Positions 1 to 10,467 of a DNA stretch of 64,000 nucleotides are shown here, one piece after another; position 1 is the stretch's first letter, and each line of letters begins with the position of its first letter. The stretch is taken from contig NZ_CP114285.2 of the NCBI RefSeq assembly GCF_027111255.2, positions 4,154,001 through 4,218,000 on the forward strand, written 5' to 3'. Origin of the DNA: Flavobacterium flavigenum (lineage in GTDB: Bacteria > Bacteroidota > Bacteroidia > Flavobacteriales > Flavobacteriaceae). Below the pieces are notes generated by a model, which worked only from the letters and a program-made list of their open reading frames with translations, was not told where the DNA came from and did not search any database. Both the position numbers and the translations under genes were made by a program.

Positions 1-30
1 GCCAGATACTTTACGTATTTGGCTTTTTTG
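1..30 (+). terminator. Intrinsic terminator of a gene left of the window
   Basis: A 9-bp stem (GCCAGATAC / GTATTTGGC, one G-T pair) with loop TTTAC is followed directly by a run of T. It most likely ends a rightward transcript that starts outside the window. The stem is clear; the upstream gene is not visible. Confidence 0.7.
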
Positions 31-72
31 TTTATAAGAAATAGGCGAAATTTGTTCTTTAAAATAAATGTC

Positions 73-1023
73 ATGCAATTCAGAACCCAAATCCCAATTT
101 CAAAAAGGGACAGCCTAATCGATTATAATTCGAGAATACTTTCTGTTGGTTCTTGTTTTGCAGAAAATATGGCGTCGAAATTTGACTATTTTAAATTTCA
201 AAATCAGACCAATCCATTCGGGATTATTTTTAATCCTGTTTCGATTGAAAAATTATTCAGAAGAATTTGTGAACAGAAATTATTTGAAGAAAAAGATGTT
301 TTTTTTCACAACGAACGCTGGCATTGTTTTGACGTACATTCAGATTTAAGCAATTCGGATAGGGAAGAATTACTGGAAACATTAAATAAAACGATTACCG
401 AAACTCATAAATGGTTAAAAGAAACAACACACCTTATTATTACCTACGGAACTTCCTGGGTTTATAAATACATACAAAGTGATCAAATTGTAGCCAATTG
501 CCATAAAGTTCCGCAAAAGCAATTCACAAAAGAATTATTGGATATAGAAATAATTAAAAAGAGCATTCAAAGTACAATAGTACTAATTCAGAATTTAAAT
601 CCGGATATAAATTTCATTTTTACCGTTTCTCCGGTGCGCCACATCAAAGATGGTTTTGTAGAAAATCAGTTGAGCAAATCACATTTATTTACAGCTCTTC
701 ATAAAACCATCAACTATCAACGATCAGCCATCAGCTATTTTCCTTCTTATGAAATCATGATGGATGAACTTCGTGATTATCGCTTTTATGCCGAAGATAT
801 GCTGCATCCTAACCAAATTGCTATTGATTATATCTGGAAGCTTTTCAGCGAAAGCTATATTTCAGAAACCAGTTTTTCTATTATGAAAGAAGTCGATGAA
901 ATTCAAAAAAGCCTTCGCCACAGAAGCTTTAATCCAGAGTCAGAGCAACACAAAAAGTTTCTGGAAAAGTTACAACAGAAGATAAAATTGCTGAATAAAA
1001 AATCACCGAATATAAGGTTCTAA
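73..1023 (+). CDS. GSCFA domain protein
   Basis: The protein carries the signature that names the GSCFA family, SVGSCFAENM (GSCFA at residues 26-30), near its N terminus. The family is related to SGNH/GDSL-type hydrolases, and a late DxLHPNxxA-like segment (EDMLHPNQIAIDY) fits the C-terminal Asp-His part of that fold. Substrate and physiological role are unknown. The frame is open from position 19, but translation probably starts at 73 (MQFRTQIPI), the conserved start of this family; the earlier codons overlap the terminator at the window edge. It lacks a signal peptide, so it is probably cytoplasmic. It stands alone, about 200 bases before tamB. Confidence 0.85.
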   Translation: MQFRTQIPISKRDSLIDYNSRILSVGSCFAENMASKFDYFKFQNQTNPFGIIFNPVSIEKLFRRICEQKLFEEKDVFFHNERWHCFDVHSDLSNSDREELLETLNKTITETHKWLKETTHLIITYGTSWVYKYIQSDQIVANCHKVPQKQFTKELLDIEIIKKSIQSTIVLIQNLNPDINFIFTVSPVRHIKDGFVENQLSKSHLFTALHKTINYQRSAISYFPSYEIMMDELRDYRFYAEDMLHPNQIAIDYIWKLFSESYISETSFSIMKEVDEIQKSLRHRSFNPESEQHKKFLEKLQQKIKLLNKKSPNIRF

Positions 1024-1228
1024 AATTTCAAAAATTTTAGGTGTCTAATAAAACCATTTCATTGCTGAATCTTTTTTAGGTAAGAAAATTAACTAATTTA
1101 CAGTGTAATTTTAGAATAATTGACTGTAATTATGTAAATTGTTAAGATTTAAAAATTACAATTTTGTAAACTGTAAAAATACAGTCTTACAATAGTGCAA
1201 CTTCAATCTTAATGTGTTTTATTGACAT

Positions 1229-4200
1229 ATGAATAAAAAAAACATTCATTATTTAAAAAAAACACTACGTATTCTCTTATGGTGCGTGGGTTCTATAGTT
1301 GCCCTTTTATTACTTCTTATCATTTTAATCCAGGTTCCGTCAGTCCAGAATTTTGTTAAGGATAAGGCAATTACTTACCTCCATAGTAAAATTAAAACCA
1401 AAGTTTCGTTAGATCACATTTCCATAAAATTTCCAAAAGATGTAGTGCTGGAGGGTTTTTATTTTGAAGACCAGAACAAGGATACTTTATTGGCAGGAAA
1501 ACGTCTGGAAGTTGACGTTGATTTGTTCAAACTGGTGAGCAATGAACTCGAAATCAATTCGGTTTCACTTGAAAATGTAAAAGCCAATATTTCCAGAAAT
1601 AAGGATGGTGTTTTTAACTTCGATTACATCATTAAAGCTTTTGAATCAAAAGAGCCAAAAGTGGATGATCCGAATGCCAAACCTTTTCAGATATCTGTTG
1701 TAAAAGTCAATCTGGATCATGTAAAATTCAACTTTAAAGATGATTTTTCAAAAAATGATATTGCAGTAAACCTTTCACATTTTGACACAAAATTCAATGC
1801 CTTCGATTTAGATAAAATGAATTTTGATATTCCCAAAATTAATCTCAATGGATTAAAATTGGTTTTAAATCAGGAAGCGGTTGAAAAAGCGGCTGAAGTT
1901 TCGGTGAAGACGGCTGAAACCATTTCCAAACGAAAAGATTTCAAATTAAAATTAGATAAAATCAGTTTGTCCAAAATTGATATTTTATACGATAATAAAG
2001 ATTCCAGATTAAATTCCGGAATCCGATTAGGAACCTTAAATTTAACAGTTAATGAAATCGATCTTAATAAACAGCTTTTGGATTTTAATACTTTTGAAAT
2101 TAAAAATCTTAAAGGAAATTTACGACTGGGTGCAAAAGATAAGCAGATTCAGGCACCAAGCCTCGACACAACCGCAATAAAACAAGCAGGGTGGAAAGTA
2201 AAACTGGCCGATGTTGATATACAGAATATAGATTTTAAATTTGATGATATGCAGTCAAAACCTGTTCAAAAAGGGATTGATTACAGTCATTTGGATTTGG
2301 ATAAATTCAATTTGAAAGCTGATGAATTATATTATGCAAACGATACGATTTCAGGAAATATCAAAGCATTGGCCGTTACCGAAAAAAGTGGCTTAACTAT
2401 TCAGTCTTTAAAAACAGACTTTTTCTACGGTCCAAAAAATGCATCCCTGAATAATTTATACGTAAGAACGCCTCAAACGCTGGTTAAAGATAAAATCAAG
2501 GTGACTTATAAATCTATTGCTTCGCTAAAAAAAGACCTTGGAGATCTGTCTGTTGATGCTAATTTAAATCAGTCCAAAATCGGATTTAAGGATATTTTGC
2601 TTTTTGCCCCTGATTTGCAGAAGCAAAATCCGTTTAAAAGTAATCCAAATGCAATCTTGTATCTAAACACACGTATAAACGGAAAAATAAAAGACCTGAA
2701 CATTCCAAAGTTGGAAATGAGCGGAATCGGAACTACTAGAGTTTCTCTTTCGGGGAAAATAAAAGGACTTCCGGATGCTAAGAAATCGTATTATGATCTG
2801 GATATTAAAAATCTTTCAAGTACATCAAAAGATATCAATACGTTTGTACCAGCCGGAACAATTCCGAAAAACATTCAGCTGCCATCACAAATTAATTTAA
2901 AAGGGAAATTTAAAGGTTCAGTTCAGAATTTTAAAACCAATCTGGCTTTAAACAGCAGTTTCGGTAATGTAAAAGTTGACGGTATATTTGATCAGCGTGT
3001 AAAAAACCGAGAGCGATACGATGCTTCTGTAAGCCTTGAAGAATTTGATTTAGGAAGATTAATCAAAAATGATTCAATTGGAAAAATTACGTTTAAAGCG
3101 AAAGTAAAAGGAACCGGTTTAGATCCAAAAACAGCAAATGCAGCGATTGATGGTTTAGTACAGAAAGCCGTTTTTAATAGATATACTTACAGGGATTTAA
3201 ATTTAAAAGGAAATATAGAAAATGGATCTTTTGCTGTGAAATCTGGCATGAAAGATCCAAATCTGAATTTTGATTTAACAGCAAGCGGTGATACAAAACA
3301 AAAATACCCAACCATAAAACTAAAACTTAATCTCGATATTGCCGATCTGGAAAAACTGAATCTTCATGCCGGACCAATGAAACTCCGTGGAAATGTGGAT
3401 GCTGATATTGCCAATAGCAATCCGGATTATCTAAACGGAAAAGTGTTTCTTTCCAATATTCAGATCTTGCAAAAAGAAGAACCAATTGTTCTGGATTCCA
3501 TCAGAGTTTTGGCTTTTGCCGATAAAGACAGTAATTCGATAAAAATAGCATCCCAGTTTTTAAAAGCCGAAGTAGTAGGGAAATATAAACTGACAACCCT
3601 GACCACGGCAATTAAAAAGTCAATTTCTAAATACATTGATCTTAAAAATCCGAAAGTAAATGCAGAATCTGACGAACAACGTCTTGCTTTTACCTTAAAA
3701 GTAGATAATGATCCTGTATTATTTAAACTAATTCCGAAACTTACAGGTTTAGAGCCTTTAACGATTACTGGAAACTACAATAACCAAACAGATTCACTTC
3801 AGGTTAAAGGGACTATACCGAGAATTGTTTATGCAGAGAATACTATTTCTGGCGGAAAAATAAATATTCAAGCAAAAGAAAATGCTTTAGAATATTCGGT
3901 CTCTGTAGCTACGATAGAAAGCGGATCGTTAAAAATTCCGTTTACGAGTTTATCAGGAAAAGTAGAAGAGAATATTCTGGATTATGCACTTGAAGTAAAA
4001 GATGCAAAAGACAAACAGCAATATTTTGTTGGAGGTGAATTTAAGGTCGAAAATTCTAAAAACATCTTTAAAATAGATGCTGAAAATTTTGTATTGAATT
4101 ATGATAAATGGAATATTGATCCGGAAAATGCAATTGAATTTGGAAAAGATCAATTGTATGTTAATAAATTTTTTCTGGAAAATGCCGGAAATGAATTGAA

Positions 4201-6331
4201 GATTCAATCAGAGGGAACTCAAAATAATGCTCCAATTGAAGTTGATTTTGTGAATTTCAAAATCGAAACCATCATGAATATTGTTAAAAAGGACAAATTA
4301 CTGATGCAGGGTCTTATTAACGGAAACGCTATTGTCGAAAATGTTATGACAAATCCAATTTTTACTTCTGATCTAAAAATTGATGATTTTACTTTTAAAG
4401 GGCAAAAAGTAGGCGATTTAGAAATAAAAGTAAACAATAAAACAGCTAATGTCCTTGCTGCAAATCTACAGTTAAGTGATGAAGACAATGATGTAAATCT
4501 TACAGGTGATTATGCCATTAAAGGAGGGACTTTTGATTTTGATGTAGCAATAAACAAACTTAATATAGAGAGTATTCAGGGATTCAGCATGGATAATATT
4601 TCTGAAGGGAAAGGATATTTGTCAGGAAATTTTAAGGTTCAGGGTACTACGGCTGCTCCTAAAATTAACGGAGAACTTAGTTTTAACGACGCTGCTTTCC
4701 GTGTAACACAGTTGAATTCTTATTTTAAAACCGATCAGGAAAAAATCACTTTTGATAACGGTACCATCACTTTTGATAAATTTACATTTCAGGACGAAAA
4801 TGATAATGAATTATCGCTGGACGGAACTATCCAATCACCTGATTTCAGGAAATATAATTTTGCATTAAATATTACGGCTAATGATTTCAGAGCTATAAAT
4901 TCTAAAGCTGCTGACAATAATTTATTTTACGGGGATTTGTTCCTTGATACAAAACTGAATGTAAAAGGGACACTTGAAAACCCTGTAATTGGCGGTACAA
5001 TCAAAGTAAATAAAGACACGAAGTTTACGGTGGTTTTGCCACAATCAGATCCGTCTATTGCGGATAGAGAAGGTATTGTGGAGTTTGTTGATGAAGACAA
5101 TCAATATTTGAGACAAACTGCTGAAATGGAACAAAAACTAAATCAGTCAGAATTGCTAGGAATGGATGTTAGTGTTGATATTTCGATTGATAAAGAAGCT
5201 GAACTTACCCTTGTTATTGATAAAGGAAACGGTGATTATCTGAATTTAAAAGGCGAAGCGCAATTGACAGGCGGAATTGACCCTTCCGGAAAAACAACTT
5301 TAACAGGGAAATATGAATTTACGGATGGTGCGTACGAAATGAATTTCAATATGATCCGTAGAAAATTTAATATTCAAAAAGGAAGTTCTATTATTTGGAA
5401 CGGTGAGCCTACAATGGCAACTTTAAATATTACGGCAATCTATAAAGTAAATACAGCGCCAATTGATTTGCTCGAAAATCAGTTAGGAGGAGCAAACCAA
5501 ACCGTTAAAAATACCTACAAACAAAAAATTCCGTTTCAGACTTTATTGAAAATGAAGGGCGAATTATTGAAACCGGAAATCACATTTGACATTATTCTTC
5601 CGGATGGGAATTATGATGTGTCAGCTGATATTGTTACAGCTTCGCAGGCAAAACTGGAGCAATTGCGACAAGAACCGGCCGAGTTAAATAAGCAGGTTTT
5701 TGCACTCTTATTACTAAATAGATTTATTGGTGAAAATCCGTTTGCAAGTGAAAGTGGTGGTACAAATGCAGAATCATTAGCCAGACAGAGTGTGAGTAAA
5801 ATCCTTTCGCAGCAATTAAATGATTTTGCCGGAGAATTAATCAGTGGTGTGCAATTGGATTTTGATTTGGAATCTACAGAAGATTACACAACGGGAAGTA
5901 TGGAAAACAGAACTGACCTGAATGTTGGAGTTTCTAAAAAACTATTAGATGACCGATTGAAAGTTACCGTTGGCAGTAGTTTTGCAGTTGAAGGAAAGGA
6001 ACGTGCCAACGAAGAAAGTACCAATATTGCCGGAGACGTTGCTTTGGATTATCAGCTTACTAAAGATGGCCGGTATATGCTCAGGGCTTATCGAAAAAAC
6101 GAATATCAGGTAGCGGTTGAAGGTCAGGTGGTTGAAACGGGAATTGCTTTTATCATTACGATGAGCTACAATAAATTCCGTGAACTTTTTCACAGAAGTG
6201 CGAAGGAAAAGGAAATAATCCAGGAAGAAAGAATTCGTAAAGAAAGAAAAAAGCAAAAAGACCAAGAAGCAAAAGAAAAAGAGAATCTGGACGAAGAAAA
6301 TAAAATTGAAGGGAATGAAATTAAAACATAA
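1229..6331 (+). CDS. tamB: Translocation and assembly module protein TamB
   Basis: This 1700-residue protein has one N-terminal membrane anchor (about residues 12-35) and then a very long stretch of short alternating beta-strand sequence. The C terminus carries the conserved DUF490/TamB domain (about 1290-1650), including the segment around LTGKYEFTDGAYEMNF. In the family, TamB spans the periplasm from the inner membrane as a long beta-helical groove and works with an Omp85 partner in outer-membrane protein insertion or lipid transport. The last 45 or so residues are highly charged (K/E-rich), an extension beyond the folded domain. The next gene, an Omp85-type lipoprotein, overlaps its 3' end by 17 bases, which supports a working pair. 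Confidence 0.9.
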   Translation: MNKKNIHYLKKTLRILLWCVGSIVALLLLLIILIQVPSVQNFVKDKAITYLHSKIKTKVSLDHISIKFPKDVVLEGFYFEDQNKDTLLAGKRLEVDVDLFKLVSNELEINSVSLENVKANISRNKDGVFNFDYIIKAFESKEPKVDDPNAKPFQISVVKVNLDHVKFNFKDDFSKNDIAVNLSHFDTKFNAFDLDKMNFDIPKINLNGLKLVLNQEAVEKAAEVSVKTAETISKRKDFKLKLDKISLSKIDILYDNKDSRLNSGIRLGTLNLTVNEIDLNKQLLDFNTFEIKNLKGNLRLGAKDKQIQAPSLDTTAIKQAGWKVKLADVDIQNIDFKFDDMQSKPVQKGIDYSHLDLDKFNLKADELYYANDTISGNIKALAVTEKSGLTIQSLKTDFFYGPKNASLNNLYVRTPQTLVKDKIKVTYKSIASLKKDLGDLSVDANLNQSKIGFKDILLFAPDLQKQNPFKSNPNAILYLNTRINGKIKDLNIPKLEMSGIGTTRVSLSGKIKGLPDAKKSYYDLDIKNLSSTSKDINTFVPAGTIPKNIQLPSQINLKGKFKGSVQNFKTNLALNSSFGNVKVDGIFDQRVKNRERYDASVSLEEFDLGRLIKNDSIGKITFKAKVKGTGLDPKTANAAIDGLVQKAVFNRYTYRDLNLKGNIENGSFAVKSGMKDPNLNFDLTASGDTKQKYPTIKLKLNLDIADLEKLNLHAGPMKLRGNVDADIANSNPDYLNGKVFLSNIQILQKEEPIVLDSIRVLAFADKDSNSIKIASQFLKAEVVGKYKLTTLTTAIKKSISKYIDLKNPKVNAESDEQRLAFTLKVDNDPVLFKLIPKLTGLEPLTITGNYNNQTDSLQVKGTIPRIVYAENTISGGKINIQAKENALEYSVSVATIESGSLKIPFTSLSGKVEENILDYALEVKDAKDKQQYFVGGEFKVENSKNIFKIDAENFVLNYDKWNIDPENAIEFGKDQLYVNKFFLENAGNELKIQSEGTQNNAPIEVDFVNFKIETIMNIVKKDKLLMQGLINGNAIVENVMTNPIFTSDLKIDDFTFKGQKVGDLEIKVNNKTANVLAANLQLSDEDNDVNLTGDYAIKGGTFDFDVAINKLNIESIQGFSMDNISEGKGYLSGNFKVQGTTAAPKINGELSFNDAAFRVTQLNSYFKTDQEKITFDNGTITFDKFTFQDENDNELSLDGTIQSPDFRKYNFALNITANDFRAINSKAADNNLFYGDLFLDTKLNVKGTLENPVIGGTIKVNKDTKFTVVLPQSDPSIADREGIVEFVDEDNQYLRQTAEMEQKLNQSELLGMDVSVDISIDKEAELTLVIDKGNGDYLNLKGEAQLTGGIDPSGKTTLTGKYEFTDGAYEMNFNMIRRKFNIQKGSSIIWNGEPTMATLNITAIYKVNTAPIDLLENQLGGANQTVKNTYKQKIPFQTLLKMKGELLKPEITFDIILPDGNYDVSADIVTASQAKLEQLRQEPAELNKQVFALLLLNRFIGENPFASESGGTNAESLARQSVSKILSQQLNDFAGELISGVQLDFDLESTEDYTTGSMENRTDLNVGVSKKLLDDRLKVTVGSSFAVEGKERANEESTNIAGDVALDYQLTKDGRYMLRAYRKNEYQVAVEGQVVETGIAFIITMSYNKFRELFHRSAKEKEIIQEERIRKERKKQKDQEAKEKENLDEENKIEGNEIKT

Positions 6332-8633
6332 AAATGTGCGGAACAGGTATGCGGAATATTTTGTTGTATTGTCCCTGTTTTTTGTTTTTGGATGCAGCAA
6401 CACCAAATATCTGCCGGAAGGCGAATTGCTGTACACAGGCGGTTCTGTGAAAGTAAAAGATTCTGTTATTAAAAAGAAAGACAGAAAAGCATTAGAAAAG
6501 GAATTAGAAGGATTGCTTCGTCCAAAACCCAACAAACAATTGCTGGGCCTTCGACCTAAATTATGGTTCTACAATATTGCAGGAGAACCTAAAAAAGAGA
6601 AAGGGTTTAGATATTGGCTTCGAACAAAAGTCGGGGAAGAACCTGTACTTTTTAGTAAAGTAGATTTGGATTACAATGCTTCAGTTTTAAGAAATTTTGC
6701 TGAAAATAAAGGCTATTTCAAAACCCGGGTAAGTGCAGATTCTACAGTTCGAAATAAAAGAGCTACTGCAGAATATATTGTAGTCCCCAAAAAAAGATAT
6801 ATAATTAAAAGTGTTACTTTTCCTGATGATTCTTTGCCAATGTCAAGAATCATCGGCAGATCAAGCCGAAGAAGTTTATTGAAAGTTGGGAATCCATATG
6901 ATCTGGATGTTATAAAAGCAGAAAGAGAAAGAATTGATGCAAGGCTTAAAGAACGAGGATATTATTATTTTAATCCGGATTATATCCTGGCTAAAGTAGA
7001 CAGCAGTAAAGGAGATCACGAAGTAAAAATTAGATTAGTGATAAAAGATGATGCGCCGCCAAAGGCACTTACTTCTTATAAAATCGATAAGATTTTTGTT
7101 TATCCTAATTTTTCTATCTCCAAAGACAGTGTCAAATATAAGTCTGAAGATATCGTGCAGTACAAAGATTTTACAATTATTGATACAGCTCGTACTTTTG
7201 AACCGAGGGTTTTTGACCGGACGATATTATTTAAAAAGGGGGATTTGTACAATCGAAAAGATCATAATCTTACTTTAAACCGATTTGTAAATCTGGGAAC
7301 TTTTAGTTTTGTAAAAAACGAATTTAAAGTTTCGGATAGTTTGCCAAAGACTCTGGACTCTTATTACTATTTAACGCTTTTACCAAAAAAATTCATTCGT
7401 GTTGAGGTATTAGGAAAAACAAACTCTGCAAGTTATACCGGAAGTGAAATTAATGTCAATTGGAATAACAGGAATTTATTCAGGGGCGCGGAATTATTGA
7501 CTGTTTCTGTTTTTGGCGGAGCTGATTTTCAGCTTTCAGGAGCTAATAATGGTAAAAATATATACAGATTAGGAACAGAAACCAGTTTGACCTGGCCAAG
7601 ATTTATTGTGCCATTCTTTCCTATTCAGGGTTCCAGTGAATATATCCCAAGAACAAAAGCTGCTTTAAGATATGAATATCAAAACAGGACGCAATTATAT
7701 GCTTTGAATTCATTTAAAGCTTCATTTGGTTATTTATGGAAAGAAAACATCCGTAAAGAACATCAGCTAAATCTGCTTGATGTTACTTATGTAAGTCCAA
7801 ATCATGTAACACAAGAATATCTGGATGATATCCTGAAAGATGAAGCATTAGGAAGGGTAATTGAAAAGCAATTGATTTTTGGGCCAACATATTCGTATAC
7901 GTATACCAATACGATGCAAAAACGTAAAAAAAATACTTTTTACTTTAACGGAGAATTAGATTTAGCCGGAAATATAACAGGTTTGCTTTCAGGTGCAAAT
8001 GCAAAAAAGAACGATACGAAAGAAATTTTTGATGTTCCGTTTAGCCAATATGCGAAGATCAAAACTGATTTCAGGCATTATTTAAAATTGAGTAAAGAAA
8101 GCGAATTGGCCAGCCGGGTTCTTGTAGGACTTGGATTGCCATACGGAAACTCAACTATTTTGCCAACCTCAAAACAGTTTGTGGTGGGAGGAACTAATAG
8201 TATCAGGGCTTTCAGGGCGAGATCGCTTGGGCCAGGAAGCTATTTGAATACAATAACAACAAATAATTATCTTCCGGACCAGTCAGGAGATTTGAAATTA
8301 GAGTTTAGCACAGAATATCGTGCTAAGCTTTTTAGTATTGTGCGAGGAGCCGCATTTGTTGATGCTGGAAATATTTGGCTTGTCAACGCAGATCCAAATA
8401 AACCAGGTGCAGAGTTTTCTAAAGATTTTATGAAAGAAATTGCGGTAGGAGCAGGTGTTGGTCTTCGATTTGACGTGTCATTTTTTATTTTAAGAACAGA
8501 TTTGGCACTTCCATTAAGGAAGCCCTATTTGCCTGAAGGAGAGCGTTGGGTAATTAAAGATATTGATTTTGGAAGCGGCTCATGGAGAAAAGACAATCTA
8601 ATTTTGAATATTGCTATTGGTTATCCTTTTTAA
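6315..8633 (+). CDS. tamL: Outer-membrane Omp85 lipoprotein TamL (TamA-like)
   Basis: The N terminus is a lipoprotein signal: a basic segment, a hydrophobic run and the lipobox FVFGC with the lipidated cysteine at residue 27. POTRA-like repeats follow in roughly residues 30-340. The C-terminal half is a 16-strand Omp85-type barrel, recognisable by GGTNSIRAFRARSLGPG and a final strand ending in aromatic residues. In Bacteroidota this lipid-anchored TamA variant is called TamL and partners TamB. I chose the ATG at 6315; a TTG at 6306 in the same frame is less likely. Either start lies inside the tamB reading frame, so translation is probably coupled. The frame closes at 8633 with no sign of damage. 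Confidence 0.88.
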   Translation: MKLKHKNVRNRYAEYFVVLSLFFVFGCSNTKYLPEGELLYTGGSVKVKDSVIKKKDRKALEKELEGLLRPKPNKQLLGLRPKLWFYNIAGEPKKEKGFRYWLRTKVGEEPVLFSKVDLDYNASVLRNFAENKGYFKTRVSADSTVRNKRATAEYIVVPKKRYIIKSVTFPDDSLPMSRIIGRSSRRSLLKVGNPYDLDVIKAERERIDARLKERGYYYFNPDYILAKVDSSKGDHEVKIRLVIKDDAPPKALTSYKIDKIFVYPNFSISKDSVKYKSEDIVQYKDFTIIDTARTFEPRVFDRTILFKKGDLYNRKDHNLTLNRFVNLGTFSFVKNEFKVSDSLPKTLDSYYYLTLLPKKFIRVEVLGKTNSASYTGSEINVNWNNRNLFRGAELLTVSVFGGADFQLSGANNGKNIYRLGTETSLTWPRFIVPFFPIQGSSEYIPRTKAALRYEYQNRTQLYALNSFKASFGYLWKENIRKEHQLNLLDVTYVSPNHVTQEYLDDILKDEALGRVIEKQLIFGPTYSYTYTNTMQKRKKNTFYFNGELDLAGNITGLLSGANAKKNDTKEIFDVPFSQYAKIKTDFRHYLKLSKESELASRVLVGLGLPYGNSTILPTSKQFVVGGTNSIRAFRARSLGPGSYLNTITTNNYLPDQSGDLKLEFSTEYRAKLFSIVRGAAFVDAGNIWLVNADPNKPGAEFSKDFMKEIAVGAGVGLRFDVSFFILRTDLALPLRKPYLPEGERWVIKDIDFGSGSWRKDNLILNIAIGYPF

Positions 8634-8833
8634 TAAAAATATCGACTATGATCCTTTTACAATTATTTACATTGAAATTTATACAAAGGAATAAACTTTA
8701 TTATAAAATCTAAAAACTTTTTCTAAAACCTGACTTAATGAAATAATTTTCTTTTAATAAATTTTAAAATTGTAATATTAGTACTATTTTTAGTATTTTT
8801 AGAGTATTGTAAACAATATTAAAGTCGAATAAA

Positions 8834-10105
8834 ATGAAAGAAGATTTTCTTCATTATCTCTGGAGGTTTAAAAAATTTGATACCCTGAATTTAAAAACGG
8901 TAAACAAGGAAGAAGTTACAATTATCAATACAGGAAATTACTTAGAACTTGCAGGGCCTGATTTTTTTAATGCTCAAATAAAAATAGGAGATCAAAAATG
9001 GGCTGGAAATGTTGAAATACATTTAAAAGCTTCTGACTGGTATTTGCATCTTCATGAAAAGGACAAAGCTTATGAAAATGTAATATTGCATGTTGTCTGG
9101 GAATATGATGCTGATATTTACAGACAAAATAACGCAGAGATCCCAGTATTAGTTTTAAAGGATTATGTATCTCCGGAAACTATTTTAAATTACAACAAAC
9201 TAAAATCTCCGAAATCATGGATTTATTGTGAAAAACAAATCGCCCATGTACCGGGATTTGTTTTTAAAAACTGGCAGGAACGCTTGTTTTTTGAACGTCT
9301 GGAAAGGAAATCACAAGCTATTTATGATTTGCTTAAAGAAACAAATCAGGATTGGGAAGCGGTATTGTTTTGTTTATTAGCGAAGAATTTTGGTTTGAAT
9401 ACCAATGGAAATGCATTTCTGCAATTAGCTAAATCAATTCCTTTTTCAATTATCCGAAAAGAAAGTTTTGAACTTGAAAATCTTGAAGCTTTATTTTTTG
9501 GTACAACTGGTTTGCTGGATATAGATAAAGAAGATGTTTATTTTAAGGATTTGAAATTCAGGTATTTTTATCTGTTGCATAAATATCAAATCGAAAAAGT
9601 GTATGTAGAACCGGTTCAGTTTTTTAAGCACAGGCCAGATAATTTCCCTACAATTCGTCTTTCGCAGTTAGCTGCTTTATACCATCAGTACCAAAACTTG
9701 TTCTCTAAAATAATAGAGTTGAAATCTATCAATAGTATTTATAAATTATTTGATGTCTCAACCAGTTTGTACTGGAAAAATCATTATCAATTTGATAAAG
9801 AAAGTCTGAAGAAAACAAAATCATTATCGAACTCATTTATAGATTTATTGGTCATAAATACCATTGTCCCTTTACAGTTTGCTTATGCTAAAACGTTGAA
9901 TGAATCGGTAGCAGAAGATTTAATTTCTATTTTGGATGGCATATCTCCTGAGAAAAATTCCATCATCGAAAAATTTAATTCATTTGGCATCACATCTCAA
10001 AATGCCTTTGAAACACAATCTTTATTACAGCTAAAAAGTCAATATTGTGATGTTAACGGTTGTATGAAATGTGCTGTCGGTATGGAATTGTTAAAAAGCA
10101 ATTAG
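8834..10105 (+). CDS. DUF2851 family protein
   Basis: The start MKEDFLHYLW, the block AGPDFFNAQI and the block WAGNVEIHLKASDW are hallmarks of the DUF2851 family, which is common in Bacteroidota and has no assigned function. Later comes a conserved HVVWEYD segment, and the C terminus has three clustered cysteines (CDVNGCMKC) that could bind a metal. There is no signal peptide or membrane segment, so it is probably cytoplasmic. It follows tamL after about 200 bases of AT-rich spacer in which I see no strong promoter, and precedes the small PspC gene. The 423-residue length is normal for the family. Confidence 0.85.
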   Translation: MKEDFLHYLWRFKKFDTLNLKTVNKEEVTIINTGNYLELAGPDFFNAQIKIGDQKWAGNVEIHLKASDWYLHLHEKDKAYENVILHVVWEYDADIYRQNNAEIPVLVLKDYVSPETILNYNKLKSPKSWIYCEKQIAHVPGFVFKNWQERLFFERLERKSQAIYDLLKETNQDWEAVLFCLLAKNFGLNTNGNAFLQLAKSIPFSIIRKESFELENLEALFFGTTGLLDIDKEDVYFKDLKFRYFYLLHKYQIEKVYVEPVQFFKHRPDNFPTIRLSQLAALYHQYQNLFSKIIELKSINSIYKLFDVSTSLYWKNHYQFDKESLKKTKSLSNSFIDLLVINTIVPLQFAYAKTLNESVAEDLISILDGISPEKNSIIEKFNSFGITSQNAFETQSLLQLKSQYCDVNGCMKCAVGMELLKSN

Positions 10106-10135
10106 AATTAGAAATATGTCAATTGTAAAATTTTG

Positions 10136-10143
10136 TATTTTTG
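10136..10143 (+). promoter_or_regulatory. Candidate -7 promoter element for the PspC-domain gene
   Basis: TATTTTTG fits the flavobacterial -7 consensus TAnnTTTG and lies 20 bases before the start codon at 10164. No convincing -33 TTG sits at the expected distance, so this is a half-match. Confidence 0.45.
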
Positions 10144-10163
10144 CATAACTTATTACTTCAAAA

Positions 10164-10391
10164 ATGTCATTGATTTTAAAACTGAAATTCTTTTTCGAAA
10201 AATACGGTTTTCATGTTTCTTCCAGATTAGCGGATAAACTTGGAATGCGTGTTACAAATGTCCGTCTGTTTTTTATTTATATCTCGTTTGTTACAGCTGG
10301 TTTGGGCTTTGGGGTTTATCTTACCCTTGCATTCTGGATTAAGCTGAAAGATTTAATTCGGGCAAAAAGAACATCGGTTTTTGATTTATAA
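10164..10391 (+). CDS. PspC domain protein, small
   Basis: This 75-residue protein matches the PspC domain: a short amphipathic start, the block RLADKLGMRVTNVRLFF and one hydrophobic membrane segment (about residues 32-57). In enterobacteria PspC is an inner-membrane partner of the phage-shock response; small stand-alone PspC proteins are common in Bacteroidota and their role there is not settled. No other psp genes are nearby. A strong bidirectional terminator follows 19 bases after the stop. Confidence 0.8.
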   Translation: MSLILKLKFFFEKYGFHVSSRLADKLGMRVTNVRLFFIYISFVTAGLGFGVYLTLAFWIKLKDLIRAKRTSVFDL

Positions 10392-10410
10392 ACAATCAAA
10401 TTTATGCTAT

Positions 10411-10452
10411 AAAAAAAGGATTATAAAGCATCGCTTTATAATCCTTTTTTTT
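10411..10452. terminator. Bidirectional intrinsic terminator
   Basis: A perfect 19-bp stem with loop ATC has A-run and T-run flanks on both strands. It separates the rightward PspC gene from the leftward permease gene and can end both transcripts. Confidence 0.9.
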
Positions 10453-10467
10453 ATCTGAATAATATTC

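Noticed and set aside
5945..6535. Open frame on the minus strand across the tamB-tamL junction
   Set aside because: It runs antisense through two well-conserved genes and its product is low-complexity and F-rich; a shadow frame.
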